Shown piece by piece: positions 1 to 12,599 of a stretch of DNA of 64,000 nt. Location of the stretch: contig CP154954.1 in the NCBI GenBank assembly GCA_039621445.1, positions 26,238,954 to 26,302,953 on the forward strand. The letters are read 5' to 3'. A model generated the notes under the pieces. It saw only the letters and a program-made list of their open reading frames with translations, searched no databases and had not been told where the DNA came from. How positions within the stretch are numbered: the first letter of the stretch is position 1; each line of letters begins with the position of its first letter. The DNA comes from Euglena gracilis. Taxonomy: Eukaryota > Euglenida > Euglenophyceae > Euglenales. Both the position numbers and the translations under genes were made by a program.

Positions 1-330
1 AACTGTACTTCCGAACCCCTCCTCCCTCATCGACAAGTTTATTTAATTTTCAGCCGTTAGAAGCCTTTTTGCCTTCGGAGCTGCAAACAAAAACCGCCCG
101 AAAATGGGCAATAATGGGTCGGAAAACGGTATTTCTGTATAATTGGCTGTTTATTTGGATTTTTTTTCGCATTTTCATTTTTTTTTGGTACCTGGTTTGA
201 CCCCCAGTTTGGGCCCAGTTCCAGCCAAAGGACCTTCTGGGGGAGGTCAGCCAGCATCCTTTTCCACCAACCCATTTTTCCAGCCTCATAAGCAAAAGGA
301 ACAGTGTAATGGAGAAGGCAAGGGGACACC
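1..330. repeat. Diverged dispersed repeat, copy 1
   Basis: This stretch resembles 61,395-61,720 in the same order. Both have a start near a GACRAGTTTTA-like phrase, a 'GGGTCGGAAA' phrase, a 'TATAATTGGC' or 'CATAATTGGC' phrase, a T-rich run with GGTACCTGG/GGCACCCATG, and a closing 'GGTCAGCCAGCA' followed by 'CCAGCCTC'. The copies differ by many substitutions and indels. It could be an old mobile-element copy. The window start truncates the left side, so its true limit is unknown. Confidence 0.5.
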
Positions 331-860
331 CATGAGCTCTTTATTCGCGGGGCCTGCCGCCGTCCTCCCACCGGGCGGAAACTTGGCCCCGGCAACCCTT
401 TCCGGCCGCCGCTCACCCGGCCACCTGGTGCAAGAGCGGGAACGCCTCGGGGAGAAGCCTCCCACCCTCTACATCTCCGGTGTGCGGACGCCGCAGAAAA
501 TGTCGTGCGAAGCTAATCCACTGCAGAAATCCTTCACTCCCAGAAAAATAATATCGTTGAACGTTTGTTTGATTCCTCACTGCGTCCACCCCGAGGCCTG
601 GTCACGGTGGAGGATGAAGATGGATGCCTGTGCGCTGCTGTGCAGGGTGTCGCGCGGTGTGGCTGTTCTGCACCTGCGACTGACCCATCCTTTATGGCTT
701 TCCTCATGGCAATGCAAACTCCCCAAACACCCAAACAGGACAAACCATTTTGTGAAACCAACTTCTGCCAGTGCCATTACCCCCAAATAGGACCCCATGC
801 CGATTTTCTGCAAAAATCCAAGAACTAGACCAGAGGACTGCACAAGGATCCCTGCAACCA
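331..860. other. No recognisable gene
   Basis: Several short frames stay open on both strands, but none resembles a known family and none is flanked by convincing splice sites. I see no RNA gene here. Confidence 0.4.
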
Positions 861-865
861 CATGG

Positions 866-1100
866 GTAGTGGGTGGGGGGTCACCCCCCCCATCCCCATC
901 CTGGTGGGTGGGGGGTCCGACCCTCCTTCTCCCCACCAGGCCCTCCCTCCTGTACTTTCAGGGGAGTCGATTTTTAGGCCAAATTTTTCCTTCGGTGCCG
1001 AAAGAGTTTTCATTGCTTGGGTACTATGGTGGGTAGGGGGGTTGACCCCCCCCTCCCAGGTGGGGGGTTGACCCCCAACAGGCTTTCCCGTACACCCCTG
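866..1100. repeat. G/C-tract inverted modules
   Basis: Two successive modules alternate G-runs and C-runs (GGGGTCACCCCCCC, then GGGGTTGACCCCCCC). The second is followed by 'CTTTCCCGTACA'. The same module of G-run, TCGACC or similar, C-run, then CTTCCCGTACA recurs near 22,455-22,530, 43,490-43,545 and 43,812-43,855. It can fold on itself through the G and C runs. Origin unknown, probably a dispersed repeat fragment. Confidence 0.5.
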
Positions 1101-1479
1101 CTAGACCCCCCCCAAATAAGACCCCTACTTGGGATTTTCAGGGAACTCCAAGAAATTGACCACCGTAGAATTTTTCAAAAAAACGTGTGCTGAAATAAAA
1201 TGCGGTAAAAAAAATATCATTTTCGAGACATTTTTTGCCCATTGCCAAAACCGTCCTTTTTGGACCTATTTTTGTACCCCCCGAAGGCTTTTCTCGATCG
1301 AGGTGCTCAGCAAAAATCAAAAACAAAACCAGGTTTTGAGTAGGACTTGCACCTGTTGGAAGGCCGAAAAGACTGGCATTGCAAATTTCGCGGAATTTAT
1401 GATTTACAAATTACTCATCTGCAATTTACAGTAACTTTCAGTATTTTTACAGTGAATTTTAAAACGTTAAGAGATCAGA

Positions 1480-1860
1480 GACCCCCTCATACCCCCCATA
1501 CCCCTTTTCTCAGATTTTTTCGACTTTTTTTGGGCCCGGAAATGACCCAAACTCCATGGGTTTCGGGCCAAAAACGGGGCGCTGGGTGGGGGGGGGTGTC
1601 GAAAAACGCGCATTTTCGGCTCAAAAACAGTTTTCCGGGTCCGGGAGGCCAAAAAAACATTGTTTCGGGCAAACTTTTTCTTTCCATTTTCTCCAACTTT
1701 TTTTGACCCGTTTTTGACTTAGGGGGTCGAAAAACGCTCATTTTCGGCTCAAAAACAGGTTTTTACAGGTTTGGGAGGCCAGAAAACATCGTTTCGGACA
1801 ATTTTTTTTCTCGATTTTTTTCGACTTTTTTGGCCCAAAAAAATGGCCTAAAACGGGCAA
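1480..1860. repeat. Two-copy tandem repeat, about 129 bp
   Basis: The phrase 'GTCGAAAAACGCGCATTTTC' at about 1,597 returns about 129 bp later as 'GTCGAAAAACGCTCATTTTC'. In each copy it is followed by 'GGCTCAAAAACAG', then 'GGGAGGCCA' and an 'ACATYGTTTCGG' phrase. The copies have diverged. No coding function is visible. Confidence 0.7.
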
Positions 1861-2494
1861 GTCGAAGCAGGCAAAAACTGTACAAAATGGCCCAAATTGG
1901 CCAAAAAAATGGCCGTAACTCGGGCTAGGCGGGGAGTTGCAGGAAATCAAAATAACCTTAGATAGGGCATTTTAAGGGCTTCAATTTAGGTCTCCGGACA
2001 TTTCCTTTGACTCCCCACCATTTCTGAGAAATTTCAGGAAAATTGATTTTTTTTTACCCCAAAAAGGGCCGAAAACGGCCAAGTTGCAAGCCTACCGCAC
2101 TGTTCTCGAGGAGGGCTGGCTTGCTGGCACCCCCCCCCCTGTGGAAGGCCAGTTTGATGCATTTTGTCATTGTCACAGATTGTAAATAATCACTTTCCAG
2201 AACTTTCCAGAATGGAAAAGAATCATTTGTTGAAAAGCCCTTCAGATATTGAGACAAGAATTAAAATTCATCCACAGGGGGGTTCCAGAAATGGAAACAT
2301 TCAATTGGCCGGAAACAAGCTTCCGGTCAAACAAGCCCCGGTTAGCAGTTTTTTTCTAAAGCCAGAGGGGGATCCTACCCCCTGGGAGGGAGGTCAGCCA
2401 CTCTCGTCAGCTGGACCGAATTTTTTTTGGGACAAAGTGCAGAAAATGTCTCCGAAAAAGGGAAAAAATATATACCAAAAATGGTTGAGCGTTT
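1861..2494. other. No recognisable gene
   Basis: Mixed composition with short G or C runs. The short open frames look random. The right edge is set by the 8-bp target duplication of the nested element that follows. Confidence 0.4.
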
Positions 2495-2711
2495 TTTGAG
2501 GGCTGGCTTCTGCTTAAGGGATTGCAGTGCCCCGGGGAGCTGGACTGCAGCTAGTCCAAATTTGGCTAGTGGGATTTCTAGCAGACCCCCCCCCAGGGTT
2601 CGATATAAGGAGGGCGTACATGGTTTAGGTGGGGGGGTGTCCCCCCCCACCCCCCCCCTCCTGGCCCGCAGGGGGGGGGTCCGGACCACCCCCCCCCCCC
2701 CCACCTGCAAG

Positions 2712-4140
2712 CCTCTCCACCGGGACCCCAGCGGCGCCCAGCCTCACCGATTTTCGGCGGAGAGGTGGCAACATGCCCTAGGCATGGCTAACCGGGCAAA
2801 CCTGGGATGAGGTGGCCCCTCCACCTTTTATCAGCTGAGCACCGCTGACCCCCCCCCCCCCCCCGCCACACAACCCCCCCAACGCGTGGCTATCGGTGCC
2901 CGATCGCCCCAAACGCCCCCCCCCCCCCACTGCGCCACGTGGCCCCTGACAGCAACCCCGACCGCCCACACCCAATCCAGGGGTCTCGTAGGCTTTTCCC
3001 TCATGTTCTCGGAGAACCTACCTGGCCTCCTTGAACTTCTCCCCCCTCCACCTCCACTCCGCCCCACCAGTGGAGGGGGGGGCCGCTGCTACACTGGCAT
3101 TTCCGCCACTCGGCCGGGGACCCCGGGCCGGCCTCCGACCTCGTGTACCTCCCCGCACAGTGGGATTCTATGTGCCATCGGGCACCTTCACACACTCGGG
3201 GGGCCTCCCTGGGAAACCTTGAACAGCCACCAGCCCCCCACCCTCGGAAACTAGCCTTCCTATAACAATTTTTTTTCCTCCCTACCCCCCCCACAGAGTC
3301 CAACGGGCAAGGGCCGCAACACCCCCCTCCACCCCGCCCACTTGCGCCTCAGCCTCACAGTGCTGCTCAGCCAGCCTTTTCCCCTCTCATCTCCCTACCC
3401 CCCGACGCCCCAGCAGGCACGCTCTACCAAAACCGAGCGCAAAATGAACACCAATCACACACTCAAAACCTGACCCGACTTCCCCGGAGCGGGCCGCCAT
3501 CCCCCGCCCGGGGGCCCAAAATGGACTCCCACGGCCCTAAGGGGAAGCAATCGCCCCTGGGGGCCCCCAGCCCTGCTCGAGAGCCTCCACGAGCTCATCG
3601 TGATCCTCCCACCCGGAACGCATGCCGGGTGGTCACACAGCAAAACCCTCCCTCCCCGTGTGGCCGGCCATCGCCCACGGGGCACAACATACGTAGGTCA
3701 CACACGGGGGGCTCTTTTCCGGCGTTACATGTTCTCGGCGGGCAAGCGACACTGGACCGTGAAGTTCCCGGCCGGCAAGTGTACCCCGACAAGACTGCGC
3801 CAGGCTCGGGGCCGCCCGACGCAGTCCTGTGGGCTTGGTATACGCCCCTCAGTCCCCCCACCCCCATCACCTCTGCCACCGAAGGACAAAAACAACACCT
3901 CAAGCACTCCCAGGTTGCTTTCCCCGCTTTCTGGCCCAGTCACACTGGGCAACACTTGACGTGCAAGGGACCGAGGCGTGCTAGGTCGTGCCTCGCCAAC
4001 TGAGACGCGGTCACTTGACTGCCCTAGCCACTCCTGAACCATCAAGCTGACATAGGCATACCCCCCGAAAGGAGCGCCCCCCCCCAAATATGTTCTTTTC
4101 CTTTTCTCAACCCAGCGCACAAGACCGAAGGGACCCCCCA
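2712..4140. other. C-rich 5' part of the insertion, no gene seen
   Basis: The first bases (CCTCTCC, 2,712-2,718) can pair with GGAGAGG near 2,760, a possible terminal hairpin. Long open frames exist on both strands but are proline- or glycine-rich and look compositional. No repeat unit is obvious here. Confidence 0.4.
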
Positions 4141-4142
4141 AA

Positions 4143-4180
4143 AGAAAAGCAAAACAAAACAAAACAAAACAAAACAAAAA
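4143..4180. repeat. CAAAA microsatellite
   Basis: About six copies of CAAAA in an otherwise C-rich stretch. Confidence 0.85.
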
Positions 4181-4309
4181 AACTACACATGACCCACGCC
4201 TCAGCAAGTTTCACCGGAGCCACCCGCGAAACTCGTCAGGGAGGGACACCCAGACACGGCACGTCACCACATCGTGCGCACCCGCCCCCGTCCGGAGGCC
4301 CCACCGGAC

Positions 4310-7300
4310 GGCACCCGCGCTAACGCAATAGCCACCTGGCTGCCCGCTGCTGCCCCAGCATTCAAAGACCAGCCCCACCCGCTACCTGGCCTTTGCCTGC
4401 TCGAGCCACCCAAACATCCCCCACCTGCAATCACAGTTACCTGCGGTTAATTCTCACATGGAGAACCCCCTCGGAGGCACACCAAGGTTGCGCCTCCCCC
4501 CCAGCTAGCGCACAGTCACCCCTACCCCCAACCTCAAGCTCCTTTCTTTACTTATCTATGCGATAACCACCCGCAAGTCCCCCCCCCCGATTTTTCACAG
4601 CCTAGGACCATTCAGGAATTGTGCCCATTAACGCCCACCCCCCCTCAATCAGCATCACCCCAGCCCCGAACCCACACGACCTCCTTCCCCCGCGCACTTG
4701 CTGCAAAAATCCAGGGACGGGCCCCTCACATCATGCGGACCCCCCCCCCCCCCCCCGACAGACACCTCCCCCACCCTGTGTGGATGTCTGGCCCACGCCG
4801 GGAGGCAGCGCAGGCATCCGCTCCACCGTCCTGGCCCGGCCCCAACCCCAGCTTATGCACGGGCCACGGACTAGTGAGCTCGGGCCAGGTCGCCTGAGCC
4901 TGCGGCGGCCCATTCCCCCCCTCCCGGAACCGATCGCACGCCCCCCCCCCCAATCACCCGGACACGGCACGTCCGCACCTTAGCGGCACGTCCGCACCGC
5001 TCCCCCCCCCCCCCCCCGTCCGGAGGCCCCACCAGACGGCACCCGCGCTCACGCAGCTTCACCGGGCCACCCTCAGTTGTCCCTGCATTCAGAGACCAGC
5101 CCCAACATTACCTGGCCTTTGCTTGCTCCGACCCCAAATGACCCAGACACCCCTCGCAGGCACAGCACAATTTTTTTCCCTTCTTTTGCAATACTTTACG
5201 CGATAACCACCCGCAAGTCTTCCCCTGAGAGTGCCGGGCCACCCCCCCGGCATCATCGTACAGTACCACCAACCAGGCTGACCGGTGCGACACCAGCCCT
5301 CTGAGACAAAACCTCCACCCTTGCACCAGGCTGTCCCCCCCCATTTTTCACGGCCATGCACCGCCCAGGCACTGTGCCCATTAACGTCCCCCACCCCCCT
5401 CTAATCAGCATCACCCCAGCCCCGAACCCACACGATCCCCTGTGCGTTTGCTGCAGAAACCCAGGGACGGGCCCCTCACAGCATGCGAACCCCCCCTCCG
5501 ACAGACACCCCGCCCACCCTGTGTGGGTGCTTGGCTCACGCCGGGCGGCAGCGCCGGCATTCGCTCTACCGTCCTGGCCCGGCCCCAACCCCAGCTTCTG
5601 TACGGGCCACGGACCAGTTAGCTTGGGCTCGGTCGCCTAAGCCTGCGGCAGCCTCCCCGGAGCTGATCGCCCCCCCCCCCTGAATACACATTACATCAGA
5701 TTACCCCCAGACCCTGTGCGCGCTCTGCCTGCCCCGCAACGTAGGGGGCCCCAGTCGAGGGAGACATTCATTCCCCCCCCACCCGAACTGGCTTACAACC
5801 TCACCACGACCTCCGCATCAAACCTCAGACACCCCACCGCTCCGACCCAGAATGTCGTGGGGCCGACTTCACGCCCCACAATAGAATGGCAACCCCCGGG
5901 CACCCTACAGCTTCAAACCCATCACAAGGCTTCTCAGGCCCGACCAGACAAACTCTGTCACTGGCCGACCCTAGAGGCGACTGAGTGCTGTATCAGAGTG
6001 ACGGACAGGGCTAAGGCTCAAAATACCTCCAATCCAAAGCCCCCCCCCGCCCAGCGGAGCCTAGCCTCTTCATGGCGCAGGTGGTTTTTTTTGTGTGTGT
6101 GTTTTGTTTTTGTTTTGCATCATCCCGACCTCCCAGCACACCCACCCCCACCCCTCCCTCCTGGTCCGCAGGGGGGGGGGTCCGGACCACCCCCCCACCT
6201 GCAAGGGCGCTCACGCAGTTGCCACCTGGCTACCGCCCCCGCATTCAAAGACCAGCCCCAACCTGTTACCTGGCCTTTGCTTGCTCAAGCCCCCCCCACC
6301 CGCATTTACTGCTACCTGAAGTTAGTCTTTACATGAAGAACCCCTCGGAGGCACACCAAGGTTGCACGCCCCCCCCCCCCCAGCTAGCGCACAGTTGCAG
6401 TCACCCCCACCCCCAACGTCAGGGCTCCTTTTTTTCCCCAATATTTATTTATTTACGCAATAACCACCCGCAAGTCCTCCCCTGAGAGTGCCGGGCCCCA
6501 CCCCTGGCATCATCACACAGTACCACCAACTGGGTTGACCGGGGTGACCCCGAGACAAAACCCCCACCCCTGCCCCCCTCGATTTTCCACGGCCCTCGCC
6601 GCTCAGGCACTGTGCCCATTAACCCCCACCCCCCCACTCACCCCATCCCCACCCGCAACCCCCCCCCCCCCTCCGCACCCCCCTACAACCTGACGGGCCA
6701 CCTACTGCCCCCCCCCCCCCCCCCCCCCCGCTCTGGCCCCTCTGTCGACGCACCCCCCCCTAACCCCCCACCCCATAGGCCCACACCCCGCAAACCCCCA
6801 CCCCCCCCTCCCCCTTTCCACTTGCTCACCCCCCACCCCCCACCTCCACCCACTCACCCCATCTTCCATTTACAATGAACCACCCCCACGCCCCCCCTAG
6901 CGCCAGTTGCAGTCCCCCCGCTCTTTTCCAATCTCATTATTTAATAAACCACCCCCAGAGTGCAGGGCGCCCCATGGCATCAACCAATGGGTTGGCAGGC
7001 CGGCCGAGACAAAACCCCCACCCTTGCACCAGGCTGCCCCCCCTCGATTTTCCACGGCCTCGCACCGCTCAGGCACTGTGCCCATTAACGCCCCCTCCCC
7101 CTCTAATCAGCATCACCTCACCCCCCCCCCCCCCCCCGCACTTGCTGCGAAAACCCAGGGACGGGCCCCTCACAGCATGCGAACCCCCTCTCCGACAGAC
7201 ACCCCCCCACCCTGTGTGGGTGCTTGGTTCATGCCGGGCGGCAGCGCTGGCATTCGCTCTACTGTCCTGGCCCGGCCCCAACCCCAGCCTATGTACGGGC

Positions 7301-7840
7301 CATGGACCAATGAGCTCGGGCCCGACCGCCAAAGCCCGCGGCGACCCATTCCCTCCGCCCCCTCCTCCCCCGAGCTGATCGCACACCCCCCCCCCCCCCC
7401 CCCAGACACACATCACATCATACTACCCCTGGACCCTGTGCGCGCTCTGCCCGCACCGCAACGTAGGGGGCCCCAGTCGAGAGAGACATTTGTTTCCGCC
7501 CCCCCCCATCCAAACTGGCTTGAAGCCCCACTACGACCTCCACGACAAACCTCAGACGCCCAACCTCTCGTCTCTTGACCCAGAGTGTCGTCGGGCCATT
7601 TCCACGCCCCACCGCAATTTGAATGACAACCCCCGGGCACCCCACAGCTTCAAACCCATCACAAGGCTTTTCAGGCCCGACCAGACAAACTCTTAGTCAT
7701 TGGCCGACCCTAGAGGCAACTGAGTGATTTGTCAGAGTGACCGACGAGGCTAAGGCTAAAAATACCCCCATTCCGAGCCCCCCCCCCCCCCCGCCCCAAG
7801 CGAAGCCCAGCCTCTCCGTGGAGTAGGAGAGGAGTGGCCC
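4310..7840. repeat. Shuffled tandem duplications, about 0.6-1.9 kb apart
   Basis: Four phrases recur in the same orientation. 'CATTCAAAGACCAGCCCCA' type: about 4,360, 5,085, 6,240. 'AACCACCCGCAAGTC': about 4,563, 5,203, 6,460. 'GTGCCCATTAACGCCC' type: about 4,620, 5,376, 6,610, 7,078. 'CAACGTAGGGGGCCCCAGTC': about 5,738 and 7,459. The blocks between them ('GGACGGGCCCCTCACA', 'CGCTCTACCGTCCTGGCCC' type) are also conserved. Copies differ by indels in the C runs and by missing segments, so the array grew by unequal duplication and later loss. Confidence 0.8.
6110..6212. mobile_element. H1 left-end fragment
   Basis: The stretch with 'CCTCCTGGTCCGCAGGGGG', 'GGTCCGGACCACCCCC' and 'CCACCTGCAAG' matches the inner left part of H1. 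It stops at the same CACCTGCAAG position at which H1 is broken at 2,711. It lacks the H1 terminal repeat. Confidence 0.6.
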
Positions 7841-7939
7841 CCACATCACCCAGGGGGTACGGCGACCAGGGTGCACCCAGCTGGGTTTTCTTTTTTCTGC
7901 ATCACTTCTGCATTCCCCACCCTCTGCCCTGACCGACCC

Positions 7940-8160
7940 TCGAGAGGAGCCCCCCATCATACATCCCGGCCTCAGCCGGCACGCTCCATTCATCCCCCCA
8001 TCATACCACCCCGGCCTCTGCCCCCCAGCGGGCACGCCCTCATCCCCCCATCATACCATCCCGGCCTCTGCCCCCCCAGCGGGCACGCCCTCATCCCCCC
8101 ATCACACTATCCCGGCCTCTGCCCCCCCCAGCGGGCACGCCTTCACCCACCCCCCACCCC
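7940..8160. repeat. About 49-bp tandem repeat, four copies
   Basis: A unit of 'CCCCCATCATACCATCCC' followed by 'GGCCTCTGCCCCCCAGCG' and 'GGCACGCCCTCAT' is repeated about four times with small changes in C-run length. Noncoding in appearance. Confidence 0.7.
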
Positions 8161-8364
8161 GGGCCACCGTCGCCCCCAGCCCCTGCCTCCCGACGTCATC
8201 ATACGAAGTTCACCAACGACTCACCCTCTTGTTGTTCGTCGCCATCCTGTCCTTCCCTGCCGTTCCCCGCAGCGGGATCATCGTACGATGTACTCCGCCT
8301 CTGCCCCAGGACACCTCGGCCGTCGTCCTTATCATCAACCCTGCTGTTCCACGCGGCCTGCACA

Positions 8365-8535
8365 TCGTACGAAGTTCATTGCCGCAGATGCCCCCCTCCC
8401 TCGTCGCCCTGGCCCTGTTCCCTGCCCTTCGCGCTCGGCGGGATCCTCGTACGATGTTCACCGCCGCAGACGACCCCCTCCCTCGTCGCCCTGGCCCTGT
8501 TCCCTGCCCTTCGCGCTCAGCGGGATCATCGTAAG
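8365..8535. repeat. About 80-bp tandem duplication
   Basis: Two near-identical copies of a unit running from 'TCGTACGAAGTTCATTGCCG' to 'GCGCTCGGCGGGATCCTCG' lie immediately upstream of the 35-bp minisatellite. A weaker related phrase is near 8,270-8,300. Confidence 0.75.
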
Positions 8536-11500
8536 CCCCGGCCCCGCCCCCCACCTATTCCAACCGGCAACCCCAGCCCCGCCACCTACCTATGCCAGCC
8601 GGCACCCCGGTCCCGCCCCCTACCTATGCCAGCCGGGAACCCCCGGCCCCACCTACCCCAGCCGGCAGCCCCGGCCCCGCCCCCTACCTATGCCAGCCGG
8701 CAACCCCAGCCCCGCCCCCTACCTATGCCAGCCGGAAACCCCGGCCCCACCCCCTACCTATGCCAGCCGGAAACCCCGGCCCCACCCCCTACCTATGCCA
8801 GCCGGATACCCCGGCCCCACTCCCTACCTATGCCAGCCGGCAAACCCCGGCCCCGCCCTACCTATGCCAGCCGGAATCCCCGGCCCCGCCCCCTACCTAT
8901 GCCAGCCGGCACCCCGGTCCCGCACCCTACCTATGCCAGCCGGCACCCCGGCCCCGCCCCCTACCTATGCCAGCCGGAAACCCCGGCCCCACCCCCTACC
9001 TATGCCAGCCGAAAGCCCCGACCCCACCCCCTACCTATCCGACCCTCCAACCCGGGCCCCGCCCCCTACCTATGCCAGCCGGCACCCCCGGTCCCGCCCC
9101 CTACCTATGCCAGCCGGAAACCCCACCCCCTACCTATGCCAGCCGGCAACCCCGGCCCCGCCCCCTACCTATGCCAGCCGGCACCACCGGTCCCGCCCCC
9201 CTCCTATCCCCGCCGGCAACCCCCGCCCCACCCCCTTCCTATTCCAGCCGGCCCCCCACGCCCCACCCCCACCCTCTGCCACCCGGCAACCCCCGCCCCA
9301 CCCCCTACCTATGCCAGCCGGAATCCCCGGCCCCGCCCCCTACCTATGCCAGCCGGCACCCCGGCCCACCCCCTACCTATGCCAGCCGGAAACCCCGGCC
9401 CCACCCCCTACCTATGCCAGCCGGAAACCCCGACCCCACCCCCTACCTATGCCAGCCGGCACCCCCGGTCCCGCCCCCTACCTATGCCAGCCGGCACCCC
9501 CGGTCCCGCCCCCTACCTATGCCAGCCGGCAACCCCGGCCCCACCCCCTACCTATGCCAGCCGGCACCCCCGGCCCCGCCCCCTACCTATGCCAGCCGGC
9601 ACCCCCGGCCCCGCCCCCTACCTATGCCAGCCGGAACCCCCGGCCCCACCCCCTACCTATGCCAGCCGGCACCCCGGGCCCCGCCCCCTACATGCCAGCC
9701 AGCACCACCGGTCCCGCCCCCTACCTATGCCAGCCGGCACCCCCGGCCCCACCCCCTACCTATGCCAGCCGGAAAACCCGACCCCCCCCCCTACCTATGC
9801 CCCCGACCCCACCCCCCCTTACCTATGCCAGCCGGCACCCTCAACCCCGCCCCCTACCTATGCCAGCCAGCACCACCAGTCCCGCCCCCTACCTATGCCA
9901 GCCGGAAACCCCGGCCCCGCCCCCTACTATGCCCCCGGCCCGCCCCCTACCTATGCCAGCCGGCACCCCGGCCCCACCCCCTACCTATGCCAGCAGGAAA
10001 CCCCAGCCCCGCCCCCTACCTATGCCAGCCGGCAACCCCGGACCCACCCCCTACCTATGCCAGCAGGAAACCCCGGCCCCACCCCCTACCTATGCCAGCC
10101 GGAAACCCCGACCCCACCCCCTACCTATGCCAGCCGGCACCCCCGGTCCCGCCCCCTACCTATGCCAGCCAGCACCCCCGGTCCCGCCCCCTACGTATGC
10201 CAGCCTGGCAACCCCAGCCCCGACCCCCTACCTATGCCAGCCGGCACCCCCGGCCCCGCCCCCTACCTATGCCAGCCGGCACCGCCGGCCCCGCCCCCTA
10301 CGTATGCCAGCCGGCAACCCCGACCCCACCCCCTACCTATGCCAGCCGGCACCCCGGGCCCCGCCCCCTACCTATGCCACCAAGCACCACCGGTCCCGCC
10401 CCCTACCTATGCCAGCCGTCACCCCCGGCCCCACCCCCTACCTGTGCCAGCCGGAAACCCGACCCCACCCCCTACCTATGCCAGCCGGAAACCCCGACCC
10501 CACCCCCTCCTTACCTATGCCAGCCGGCACCCTCAACCCCGCCCCCTACCTATGCCAGCCAGCACCACCGGTCCCGCCCCCTACCCATGCCAGCCGGAAA
10601 CCCCGGCCCCACCCCCTACATATGCCAGCCGGCACACCTGGCCCCGCCCCCTACCTATGCCAGCCGGAAACCCCAGCCCCACCCCCTACCTATGCCAGCC
10701 GGCACCCCCGGCCCCGCCCCCTACCTATGCCAGCCGGCAACCCCGGCCCCGCCCCCTACCTATGCCAGCCAGCACCACCGGCCCCCGCCCCCCTACCTAT
10801 GCCAGCTGGAAACCCCGGCCCCCCCCCCTCCCTATCCCAGCCGGCATCCCTGGCCCGCCCCCTACCTATGCCAGCCGGCAATCCCGGCCCCGCCCCCCAC
10901 CTATGCCAGCCGGAAACCCCGGCCCCACCCCCTACCTATGCCAGCCTGGCACCCCTGGCCCCGCCCCTACCTATGCCAGCCGGCAACCCCGGCCCCCGCC
11001 CCCTACCTATGCCAGCCGAAACCCCCGGCCCCCCCCCCTACCTATGCCAGCCGGCACCCCCGGCCCCGCCCCCTACCTATGCCAGCCGGCACCCCCGGTC
11101 CCGCCCCCTACCTATGCCAGCCGGCACCCCCGGCCCCGCCCCCTACCTATGCCAGCCGGCACCCCCCCCACCGCCCCCTACCTATGCCAGCCGGCAAACC
11201 CGGCCCCCCCCTACCTATGCCAGCCGGCACCCCGGTCCCGCCCCCTACCTATGCCAGCCAGCACCACCGGTCCTGCCCCCCCCACCTATGCCAGCCGGAA
11301 ACCCCGGCCCCACCCCCTACCTATGCCAGCCGGCACCCCCGGCCCCCCCCCACCTATGCCAGCCGGAAACCCCGGCCCCACCCCCTACCTATGGCAACCC
11401 CCGCCCCGACCCCCTACCTATGCCAGCCGGCACCCCCGGCCCCGCCCCCTACCTATGCCAGCCGGCAACCCCGGCCCCACCCCCTACCTATCCCAGCCGC

Positions 11501-12455
11501 CAGCCCGCCCCCGCCCCCTACCTATGCAAGCCGGCACCCCGGCCCCGCCCCTACCTATGCCAGCCGGCACCCCCGGCCCCGCCCCCCTACCTATGCCAGC
11601 CGGCACCCCGGCCCCCGCCCCCTACCTATATGCCAGCCAGCACCCCGCCCCCGCCCCCTACCTATGCCAGCCGGCTCCCCGGGCCCCGCCCCCTACCTAT
11701 GCCAGCCGGCACCCCCGGCCCCGCCCCCTACCTATGCCAGCCGGAAACCCCGGCCCCGCCCCCTACCTATGCAAGCCGGCACCCCCGGCCCCGCCCCTAC
11801 CTATGCCAGCCGGCAACCCCGGCCCCGCCCCCTACCTATGCCACCAAGCACCGGCCCCGCCCCCTACCTATGCCAGCCGGCACCCCCGGCCCCGCCCCTT
11901 TTCTATGCCAGCCGGCACCCCCGGCCCCTCCCCTCACCTATGCCAGCCGGCACCCCCGGCCCCGCCCCCTATCTATGCCAGCCGGCAACCCCGGCCCCCT
12001 CCCCCTTCCTATGCCACCCGCAACCCCGGCCCCGCCCCCTACCTATGCCAGCCGGCACCCCTGGTCCCGCCCCCTACCTATTCCAGCCGGGAACCCCGGC
12101 CCGCGCCCCCTACCTATGCCAGCCGCAAACCCCGCCCCGCCCCCTACCTATGCCAGCCGGCAACCCCGGCCCGCCCCCTACCAATGCCAGCCAGAAACCC
12201 CGGCCCCGCCCCCCACCTATGCCAGCCGGCACCCCGGCCCCGCCCTACCTAGGCCCCCCCCGGCCCCCCCCCCCCCGCCACCCCCCCCCCCCCCCGTCTC
12301 GCCCCCCCCACCCGCCCCCCCCGCCCCCCCCCCCTACCTATGCCAGCCGGCACCCCCGGCCCCGCCCCTACCTATGCCAGCATCCAGCCCAGCCCGCCAG
12401 CCGGCCGCCCCCCCTACCTACTATGCAGCCGGCCCCCCCCCCTATGCGGCGGTGA
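8535..12455. repeat. 35-bp minisatellite, about 110 copies
   Basis: The unit is CTATGCCAGCCGGCAACCCC followed by GGCCCCGCCCCCTAC (35 bp), with 33-36-bp variants and substitutions at a few positions (CGGCA/CGGAA, GGCCCCG/GGTCCCG). The unit has no stop codon in any + frame. Because 35 is not a multiple of 3, all three frames stay open for over 1,200 codons and spell the same 35-residue cycle (PAGNPGPAPYLCQPA and related). The open frames are therefore a property of the repeat, and I do not call a gene. Decayed copies lie at both edges. Confidence 0.95.
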
Positions 12456-12599
12456 ATTGGCACTGGTTCTGAACATGAGTACATTGTGGTATCGGACGGT
12501 CCTGCTGGGAAGAAAAAACCCGACCCCTCCCCCCCCCACCCCCCGCCTACCCCCTGCCCCCCCCGTACCCTCCCTTTCCCTCCGCTTTGAAATTCTGTT

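Noticed and set aside
8535-12455. CRISPR-like array
   Set aside because: There are no unique spacers between units; the 35-bp copies are contiguous, and the context is eukaryotic.
7871-12472. Giant proline-rich proteins of 1,533, 1,287 and 1,208 residues
   Set aside because: All three + frames of a stop-free 35-bp minisatellite are open and give the same residue cycle. Coding would predict one favoured frame.
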